DNA of 35,065 nt from a virus. Location of the stretch: positions 1 to 35,065 of the IMG/VR virus record IMGVR_UViG_3300010389_000057; one strand, written 5' to 3'. Made by a program: the position numbers and the translations under genes. Positions 30,860-35,065 of the stretch are shown one piece after another (position 1 is the first letter of the stretch; every line of letters starts with the position of its first letter). The notes below the pieces were generated by a model that worked only from the letters and a program-made list of their open reading frames with translations, did no database searches and was not told where the DNA came from.

Positions 30860-31035
30860 TACTAGCAAAAATCACAACTTTAGTACTATGCTTATTCTCT
30901 GCGATGTTTGTAGTAAGTCAAATACAAGCTTTCAGGACTAGAAAGTGCAAATGTGTTGGAAAGGGTAGGCAGTTAGGAGATCATGTCTATTGCTCAATGT
31001 GTGGAAAGTTTAGAGGGGTAATTGAGGAAAATTAA
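30856..31035 (+). CDS. Membrane-anchored small zinc-finger-like protein (59 aa)
   Basis: 59 codons, ATG 30856 to TAA 31035, coupled to the gene upstream by ATGA. The N-terminal membrane helix (LAKITTLVLCLFSAMFVVSQ) is followed by CKC and CSMC pairs (Cys31, Cys33, Cys46, Cys49), a possible zinc ribbon, then an acidic end. A membrane helix with a cytosolic or periplasmic zinc knuckle is unusual for such a small phage protein. No family recognised. Confidence 0.55.
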   Translation: MILAKITTLVLCLFSAMFVVSQIQAFRTRKCKCVGKGRQLGDHVYCSMCGKFRGVIEEN

Positions 31036-31057
31036 ATTAAAAACTAAAATAATAAAT

Positions 31058-31459
31058 ATGATAAACAAAGTAATTCTTATTGGGAATATTGGTAAAGACC
31101 CAGAAATTAAGCAACTTGAAAATGATCGGAGTGTGGCAAGTTTTAGTATGGCTACTAATGAAAATTACAAAGATAAAAGTGGTGAATGGCAAACTATTAC
31201 AGAATGGCACAATATTGTTGCATGGCGTGGACTAGCTGGATATGTAGAGCGAATGTGCAATAAAGGAATGCAAATTTACTGCGAAGGGAAGTTAAGTACT
31301 AGAAAATGGATAGACAAAGAAGGTAACGAAAGAAGATCTACTGAGGTTGTAGCTAATACAATTAGAATCTTAGGATCAAAAGAAGTTGATCAAAAGATAG
31401 ATAGACCTATTAAAGTAGCAGCACTAGACAAAAGCAACCAGGACGACCTACCATTTTAA
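31058..31459 (+). CDS. ssb: Single-stranded DNA-binding protein
   Basis: 133 residues from ATG 31058 (MINKVILIGNIGKDPEIK). The frame is open from TTG 31022, but the family start fits ATG. Typical OB-fold strands: VASFSMATNENY, WHNIVAWRGLAGYVERMCNKG, IYCEGKLSTRKW, STEVVANTIRIL. The acidic tip DDLPF matches the conserved SSB C-terminal tail that recruits partner proteins. It coats single strands at the fork and during recombination. A classic SSB of bacterial type. Confidence 0.95.
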   Translation: MINKVILIGNIGKDPEIKQLENDRSVASFSMATNENYKDKSGEWQTITEWHNIVAWRGLAGYVERMCNKGMQIYCEGKLSTRKWIDKEGNERRSTEVVANTIRILGSKEVDQKIDRPIKVAALDKSNQDDLPF

Positions 31460-31462
31460 ACG

Positions 31463-32140
31463 ATGCAGCACTCTAAAGAACATAGCGCAAGGAGAGGAAA
31501 AAGATACGTTTGTCAATATTGCGGCGAACGTTACCAAATGAATAAAAAAACCTACTCTTTGCGTTCTTTAGATAAAAAAGGTCTATACAAAAGATGCTGC
31601 ACCTCTGATGTCTGCGAAAATATAGCACGAGGAAAGATGGCGAAAAAACTTATAAAGCTTTACCGAAAGCAACAAAAGGATAAATTGAGGGAAGCAATAG
31701 GAATCAAGCCAAAGAAACAAAGCCAAGACGCATTGCAAAAGTCTATTAACAAAATTGCAAGGTTACTTGATAAAGGTAGACCATGCTTAGCACGTCCATT
31801 TGAAGCGCAAAATATAGCATTAGAGGGGGGTCATATATTTAGCGTTGGAAGTTATCCAGCTTTAAGGTACAACGTTTGGAATATACATGGGCAATGTCAC
31901 AAATCAAATGCTATTCTAGGCGGCGAACCTGATTTGATGTTAGAGGGAATAGAGCGAAGATATGGACATGAACAACTTGATAAGGTTTTAAGCTTAAAAT
32001 CGACGTATAAAGTTTTAAAGCTAACCAACCAAGAAAAAAAAGAAGCATTAAAGAAAGCTAACAAGATTATACGAGAATTAGAAAGCGGCAAAACGTACAC
32101 AAGAGACGAAGTAAACGAAATAATAGGAATTTATAAATAA
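31463..32140 (+). CDS. ninG: NinG/Rap-like recombination protein
   Basis: 225 residues. A basic N-terminus with Cys pairs (CQYC; CCTSDVC, possibly a zinc site) is followed by a NinG-type core: SINKIARLLDKGRPCLARP, then GGHIFSVGSYPALRYNVWN and IHGQCHKSNAILGG. In lambda, Rap (NinG) is a structure-specific endonuclease of recombination intermediates. The C-terminus is helical (LTNQEKKEALKKANKIIREL). It follows ssb by 3 nt. The Erf, exonuclease and NinB-like genes in the leftward operon complete a lambda-style recombination set. Confidence 0.85.
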   Translation: MQHSKEHSARRGKRYVCQYCGERYQMNKKTYSLRSLDKKGLYKRCCTSDVCENIARGKMAKKLIKLYRKQQKDKLREAIGIKPKKQSQDALQKSINKIARLLDKGRPCLARPFEAQNIALEGGHIFSVGSYPALRYNVWNIHGQCHKSNAILGGEPDLMLEGIERRYGHEQLDKVLSLKSTYKVLKLTNQEKKEALKKANKIIRELESGKTYTRDEVNEIIGIYK

Positions 32141-32144
32141 CAAA

Positions 32145-32408
32145 ATGAAACAACAGTTTATCCTACCAAAAGAGATAGAACTACCTCCAATAGACATACC
32201 AATATTATTCTTTATGTACAAAAGTAAAAAGTATGTCAAAGTAGGAGTAGCCGTTCAAACGACGTATAAGAATGGTAATTTTAGCTTCCAGCCAAAGTTA
32301 AAAGGACACTTTAGCCGAAACAACTTTGACGTAAAGTATAGCTACATACCATGCACCGAAAGCGGACGACTAAAACATATTGAGTTACAAGTAACACAAA
32401 CGCTATGA
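32145..32408 (+). CDS. Hypothetical protein (87 aa)
   Basis: Small beta-rich basic protein (PPIDIPILFFMYKSKKYVKV; GNFSFQPKLKGHFSRNNF). No motif recognised. It lies 4 nt after ninG and overlaps the next start by ATGA, so it belongs to the same operon. Function unknown. Confidence 0.55.
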   Translation: MKQQFILPKEIELPPIDIPILFFMYKSKKYVKVGVAVQTTYKNGNFSFQPKLKGHFSRNNFDVKYSYIPCTESGRLKHIELQVTQTL

Positions 32409-32728
32409 GGCTAATAAAAAAGATCTTAGCAGTATTTGGCTATTACAAAGCTGAAATAATAGGAGAGGCGGTCGCTGATGTGATTAGAAAAGAGATACAT
32501 GACAATTATCACCTAATCCCGAAAGAATCCGATGAAGTGCCTTTAAGTTTATCTAGGGTCGAATGGTATCGAGTTTTAACGATTTTGTATGACGAGGGAA
32601 TAGAAATGTGTGACTTATCCGTTTATAATCGCTTATACTTTGCTTTTCAAGATTCCGAAATAGAGAAAATAAACGACGCAGCAATAGCGCAAGACTTTAT
32701 AAATAAGGTCAATAGAGGAGAAATTTAA
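32405..32728 (+). CDS. Hypothetical protein (107 aa)
   Basis: Helical, acidic protein with a short hydrophobic N-terminus (MRLIKKILAVFGYYKAEIIG, too short and polar for a sure membrane segment). The middle reads SRVEWYRVLTILYDEGIEMC and the C-terminus FINKVNRGEI. It is coupled by 4-nt overlap to the upstream gene and is the last gene before the duplicated promoter units. No family recognised. Confidence 0.55.
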   Translation: MRLIKKILAVFGYYKAEIIGEAVADVIRKEIHDNYHLIPKESDEVPLSLSRVEWYRVLTILYDEGIEMCDLSVYNRLYFAFQDSEIEKINDAAIAQDFINKVNRGEI

Positions 32729-32755
32729 AATAATTTAAAAAAAGATTGATAAAAG

Positions 32756-32788
32756 TTTGGTAATAACTAAGTATATGTTGTATATTTG
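32756..32788 (+). promoter_or_regulatory. Promoter of tandem unit 1
   Basis: TTTG (32756-32759), 21-nt spacer, TATATTTG (32781-32788). The block from GATTG (32744) to GAAGC (about 32808) is repeated at 33034-33098 without gaps. It drives the small gene at 32832. Confidence 0.65.
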
Positions 32789-32831
32789 AGTAACGGAAGC
32801 AATGAAGCTGACGACAAAACAAAAAAAAAAG

Positions 32832-33005
32832 ATGACAAATTTACAAAACACAACAGGAACTAAAGAAGTTAGATTTCATAATCAAGATGGAATCATTATG
32901 TGTTTCTATGGTCAAAATTATAAAGGCGAGTTTCAAGTTTTAAGCACTAAAGATTATTCATCTGAAAAAAGAGCGATAAGTTGGGCAAAAAAACAATTAT
33001 CATAA
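32832..33005 (+). CDS. Small hypothetical protein (57 aa)
   Basis: Start taken at ATG 32832 (MTNLQNTTGTKEVRFHNQDG). An in-frame ATG at 32802 lies in leader sequence that is conserved in the second unit, where it reads into a stop, and would pass a run of ten A. The product is a basic, beta-rich protein (IIMCFYGQNYKGEFQVLSTK; helix RAISWAKKQL). It is similar in type to the 61-residue protein at 34219. Function unknown. Confidence 0.5.
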   Translation: MTNLQNTTGTKEVRFHNQDGIIMCFYGQNYKGEFQVLSTKDYSSEKRAISWAKKQLS

Positions 33006-33045
33006 ATGACAATTAAATAATTTTTAAAAAAAAGATTGCTAAAAA

Positions 33046-33078
33046 TTCGTTTATTACTTACATATATGCTTATATTTG
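33046..33078 (+). promoter_or_regulatory. Promoter of tandem unit 2
   Basis: TTCG (33046-33049, aligned with TTTG of unit 1), 21-nt spacer, TATATTTG (33071-33078). The leader GAGTAACGGAAGCAATGAAGC is identical to unit 1. A frame beginning at TTG 33076 would start inside the -7 box, so the real start must be downstream. Confidence 0.6.
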
Positions 33079-33117
33079 AGTAACGGAAGCAATGAAGCGG
33101 ACGGTAAAATAAAAAAA

Positions 33118-33285
33118 ATGGATACTTTAAAATTGAAAATGAGAAACAAAGTAATAGCTCAACTTAAAAGAAGAGGACACAACGAAGAGAGATTAATGAG
33201 CTGGGTTAATGAACATTTTGATTATGCTTATAAATATTATAATACTGCCTCTAAAATGGCTGAAGTAATACAAACAATTGATTAA
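33118..33285 (+). CDS. Small hypothetical protein (55 aa)
   Basis: Start at ATG 33118 (MDTLKLKMRNKVIAQLKRRG). The open frame extends back to TTG 33076, but that codon overlaps the promoter. Helical and basic, with WVNEHFDYAYKYYNTASKMA. It ends with TAA overlapping the next ATG by one base. No family recognised. Confidence 0.5.
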   Translation: MDTLKLKMRNKVIAQLKRRGHNEERLMSWVNEHFDYAYKYYNTASKMAEVIQTID

Positions 33286-33443
33286 TGACAATCAAACAAC
33301 TAAAAAAAGAACTCCGCTTAACCAATGCAGATATAGCGGAGCTCTTTGGATTAAAGCCAGAGACATACGCTAACAGTTCAGCTAAGAAGCGATATGAAAA
33401 AGCGTTAATTAAATTTTATACTTTTGTAAAAGAAAGGGAATGA
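33285..33443 (+). CDS. Small HTH-like protein (52 aa)
   Basis: 52 codons from ATG 33285 to TGA 33443. The core LRLTNADIAELFGLKPETYA fits a helix-turn-helix (a DIAELFGL turn), followed by a Lys-rich helix (SSAKKRYEKALIKFY). It overlaps the upstream stop by 1 nt and the next start by ATGA. A likely DNA-binding regulator. A vestige with the same first four codons (MTIK, then stop) lies at 33006-33020 behind unit 1. Confidence 0.55.
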   Translation: MTIKQLKKELRLTNADIAELFGLKPETYANSSAKKRYEKALIKFYTFVKERE

Positions 33444-33637
33444 TAAGAGTATCAACAATAATAGAAACACCAATAGAATTCTTTGTATGGCTTTACATCG
33501 CTTCAATGTTTATTAACTTAGTTATAGCCGTTGGACTTGCAAAAGTTACTAAGGATTGGACGTTGATATTCTATATACTTGGCGGCTTTGTCTCTTGGCT
33601 AGTTGTATCGGTTTGTTTGTTATTGTCCGATAACTAA
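33440..33637 (+). CDS. Small two-helix membrane protein (65 aa), paralogue of the 13631 product
   Basis: Membrane segments at about 13-34 (FFVWLYIASMFINLVIAVGL) and 42-62 (LIFYILGGFVSWLVVSVCLL). Shared with the 73-residue protein at 13631: a KVxK turn, L-G-G-x-x-S-W, and LL-x-S near the end. It begins inside the preceding stop (ATGA). Two copies of one small membrane gene, one early and one late, may reflect duplication with different timing. Function unknown. Confidence 0.62.
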   Translation: MIRVSTIIETPIEFFVWLYIASMFINLVIAVGLAKVTKDWTLIFYILGGFVSWLVVSVCLLLSDN

Positions 33638-33685
33638 CGCAAAATAAAGTAATTGATTAAGAATTGAATGATAAATAAGACAAAG

Positions 33686-34021
33686 ATGAGTTTAAATGTA
33701 TATTTATACGACCCAACTGCAACGTATGATGTTGAATGCCTATACGAAGCCAATATTACTCATAATTTAGGTGAAATGGCATCAAAGGCTGGAATATACA
33801 AGGCACTTTGGCGACCAGAAGAAATAGACGCCAAGTTCGCTAAAGATATTATTTTAATATTAGAGGTAGGTTTAAATAGTTTAAAAGCACACCCCTATTA
33901 CTTCAAGCAATTCAATAGTTCAAATGGTTGGGGTCTTTATGAAAACTTTGTTCCCTTTGTTGAGGAATATTTACAAGCACTTAAATATTATCCAGATTCG
34001 ATAATTAAAGTGTCAAGATAA
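33686..34021 (+). CDS. Conserved phage protein of unknown function (111 aa)
   Basis: Start taken at ATG 33686 (MSLNVYLYDPTATYDVECLY), as this is how similar proteins begin as I remember them. ATG 33668 would add six residues (MINKTK). Typical segments are EANITHNLGEMASKAGIYKA, LWRPEEID, and SNGWGLYENFVPFVEEYLQA. Proteins of this type occur widely in phages and prophages, with no known role. The fold looks helical and soluble, with many aromatic residues. Confidence 0.65.
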   Translation: MSLNVYLYDPTATYDVECLYEANITHNLGEMASKAGIYKALWRPEEIDAKFAKDIILILEVGLNSLKAHPYYFKQFNSSNGWGLYENFVPFVEEYLQALKYYPDSIIKVSR

Positions 34022-34218
34022 AATCTTCTAAAAGTAGCGGATAAACTTAAACACTTCAGTAAATGGTCGCCCTAAGTTCACTATTATAGTTTTAGCGGGG
34101 CATTTCTGTAATAACTTACTTGTAATTCCTGCCACCGAGTTTCCTCATTTGAGGTTTAGAGGTTGGTTTTTTAAACTAATTGTATAGCTGATTAGATCAA
34201 TATTACAAACAAAAGAAC
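34022..34218 (+). other. Non-coding gap with terminator; possible structured RNA
   Basis: 197 bp with no reading frame longer than about 11 codons on either strand. The second part forms the terminator at 34132-34172. The first part has a possible weak stem (GCCC near 34070 with GGGGC near 34096). It could be the 3' end of the preceding mRNA or a small RNA; I cannot decide. Confidence 0.4.
34132..34172 (+). terminator. Intrinsic terminator
   Basis: Outer stem CCACC (34132-34136) with GGTTGG (34161-34166, one bulged T), inner stem CCTC (34143-34146) with GAGG (34151-34154) and ATTT loop, followed by TTTTTT (34167-34172). Ends the transcript from unit 2. Confidence 0.68.
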
Positions 34219-34404
34219 ATGAATAAACAACTAAGCAAAATCCAATTTCAAGACGGGGCAACAATGGATATAAGCACGTTTCAAAGTACTATAATAGCTA
34301 AGACAATGAGCGGCGAAAGGTTTATGTTTATGTCAACTAAGAAGCTAACAAACCAGGACAACGATAAGATAAGCAGATTAATACAACAGTTAAATAATAA
34401 GTAA
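34219..34404 (+). CDS. Small hypothetical protein (61 aa)
   Basis: Starts MNKQLSKIQFQDGATMDIST, mostly polar with a C-terminal helix (NDKISRLIQQLNNK). It lies after the terminator, so it needs its own promoter; I find no convincing TAnnTTTG box. It overlaps the lipoprotein gene by 1 nt. No family recognised. Confidence 0.5.
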   Translation: MNKQLSKIQFQDGATMDISTFQSTIIAKTMSGERFMFMSTKKLTNQDNDKISRLIQQLNNK

Positions 34405-34607
34405 TGAAACGAATATTAATAGTATTAGCAGTAATAACATTATCAAGTTGTAGTCAGCTATACGACTACGAATGTACACAGTTAGTACAAGATCCTGACA
34501 CACTTTGGATATACGAAGAAACGCAAGTATTCCCAACGTATCAAGCGGCTGATGATTGGTGTAGGAATGGATTCCATAACTGTAATTGCGTAAGAATACC
34601 AGAGTAA
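34404..34607 (+). CDS. Small lipoprotein (67 aa)
   Basis: N-terminus MKRILIVLAVITLSSC carries a lipobox (LSSC, lipidated Cys16), so it is exported and anchored in a membrane. The mature part is about 52 residues, acidic, with five more Cys (for example CNC near the end) that may form disulphides. Small phage lipoproteins often block superinfection or serve as outer-membrane spanins. This one is far from the lysis genes, which favours the first idea. Confidence 0.6.
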   Translation: MKRILIVLAVITLSSCSQLYDYECTQLVQDPDTLWIYEETQVFPTYQAADDWCRNGFHNCNCVRIPE

Positions 34608-34611
34608 ACCA

Positions 34612-34926
34612 ATGGGGAGAATAAGGACTAAGAAGCAATACAAGCGACCGGAGCGCAATAAGCGCAATAGATGGCACACGGTTGATAAATCATTGATGAA
34701 GTTCTATAAATCTAAAGCATGGACAACCACAAGGGAAAGAAAGCTATACGAGAATCCTTTTTGTGAAGAGTGTGAGCGTTGGAATGTAGTTAGTCCAGGT
34801 TACTATGTGGACCACATTGAACCAGCTTTGGAGCGTCCTGATTTACGGCTATCGTTTAGTAACTTGCAAACGTTATGTAAGACCTGTAATGCGTCAAAAA
34901 CAAGCAAACAAGCAAAGAGGAAGTAA
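34612..34926 (+). CDS. HNH endonuclease (packaging-associated)
   Basis: 104 residues. Very basic N-terminus, CEEC (Cys51, Cys54), YYVDHIEPAL with Asp67-His68, SFSNLQTLCKTCNASKT with Asn84, Cys89 and Cys92. This is the HNH/McrA type with a structural zinc, as in HK97 gp74. Such proteins work with terminase at cos ends. In a circular genome the gene would lie directly upstream of terS at position 115, the conserved arrangement in HK97-like phages. Confidence 0.9.
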   Translation: MGRIRTKKQYKRPERNKRNRWHTVDKSLMKFYKSKAWTTTRERKLYENPFCEECERWNVVSPGYYVDHIEPALERPDLRLSFSNLQTLCKTCNASKTSKQAKRK

Positions 34927-35018
34927 ATATATTGTAATCAATTGAATACTAATTCATTACATCTATTCAGTTAAATAATTACATAAGGGGGTATGGGGTA
35001 AAGTCCTATGTATCACCA
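34927..35018. other. Right-end non-coding DNA with G-runs
   Basis: 92 bp without a gene. AT-rich except for GGGGG (34986-34990, after ATAA) and GGGG (34995-34998). By position between the HNH and terS genes in a circular map it may contain part of the packaging site. No direct repeat with the left end was found by eye. Confidence 0.35.
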
Positions 35019-35065
35019 CTGTCTCTTATACACATCTGACGCTGCCGACGACTCCTTACGTGTAG
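35019..35065. other. Illumina Nextera adapter and index (contamination)
   Basis: 35019-35037 is the 19-nt transposase mosaic end (reverse complement), 35038-35051 the read 1 adapter part GACGCTGCCGACGA, 35052-35059 CTCCTTAC (reverse complement of index S505, GTAAGGAG), and 35060-35065 GTGTAG begins the P5 tail. Not biological sequence; true phage DNA ends at or before 35018. Confidence 0.97.

Noticed and set aside
33076-33117. TTG start at 33076 for the 55-residue protein
   Set aside because: The codon lies inside the -7 promoter box, upstream of any transcript start.
1-35018. Temperate lifestyle
   Set aside because: No integrase, excisionase or attachment repeat was recognised; HTH proteins alone do not show lysogeny.
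1-35018. tRNA or rRNA genes
   Set aside because: No cloverleaf or conserved rRNA segment was noticed in the intergenic DNA.
1-35018. Direct terminal repeats
   Set aside because: The first and last hundred bases show no match by eye once the adapter is removed.

Overview
The window looks like an almost complete tailed-phage genome of siphovirus type (HK97-fold capsid, long tail) infecting a member of the Bacteroidota, probably a flavobacterium. The host guess rests on the AT-rich sequence, the near absence of Shine-Dalgarno sites, several promoters of the Bacteroidota form (TTTG, about 20 nt, TAnnTTTG), and signal peptides ending in A-Q. This is inference; no host gene is present. I see no integrase, tRNA or CRISPR, and no clear CI-type repressor. 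The last 47 bases (35019-35065) are Illumina Nextera adapter with an index, not phage DNA.

Layout: (1) 1-13628, packaging, head, neck and tail, rightward: small and large terminase, portal, prohead protease, major capsid protein, four neck or tail-completion proteins, major tail protein, two tail assembly chaperones joined by a programmed -1 frameshift signal, tape measure, and one large tail-tip protein. (2) 13631-18166, a small membrane protein and a 1437-residue surface fibre built from two arrays of 17-residue repeats with a C1q/TNF-like C-terminus. (3) 18198-21769, lysis and accessory genes: membrane proteins, a cupin, a holin candidate, a secreted protein, a calcineurin-like phosphoesterase and an M15 peptidase endolysin, closed by a strong terminator. 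(4) 21865-27572, leftward early operon: helicase-methyltransferase fusion, Erf annealing protein, YqaJ/lambda-type exonuclease, NinB-like protein, a winged-helix regulator and several unknowns. (5) 27573-27760, a divergent control region. (6) 27761-34926, rightward replication and early genes: initiator with embedded iterons, DnaB helicase, zinc-finger DNA-binding protein, SSB, NinG, many small unknown genes, a lipoprotein and an HNH nuclease.

How it fits together: the divergent promoters would switch on recombination genes (left) and replication genes (right). The 11-bp iterons with a purine tract inside the initiator gene resemble the lambda O/ori arrangement, with the helicase gene next. 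The late genes start at the window's left edge. The HNH gene at the right end and the terminase at the left end would be neighbours in a circular or concatemeric form, as in many HK97-like phages, so the contig probably opens near the packaging site.

Most worth a second look: the complete frameshift signal at 8701-8736; the ori-like iterons; the fibre with a signal peptide and a 467-bp perfect internal duplication; the helicase-methyltransferase fusion; two leader hairpins with a compensatory base pair; a duplicated promoter-leader-small-gene unit; and paralogous membrane proteins far apart in the genome.
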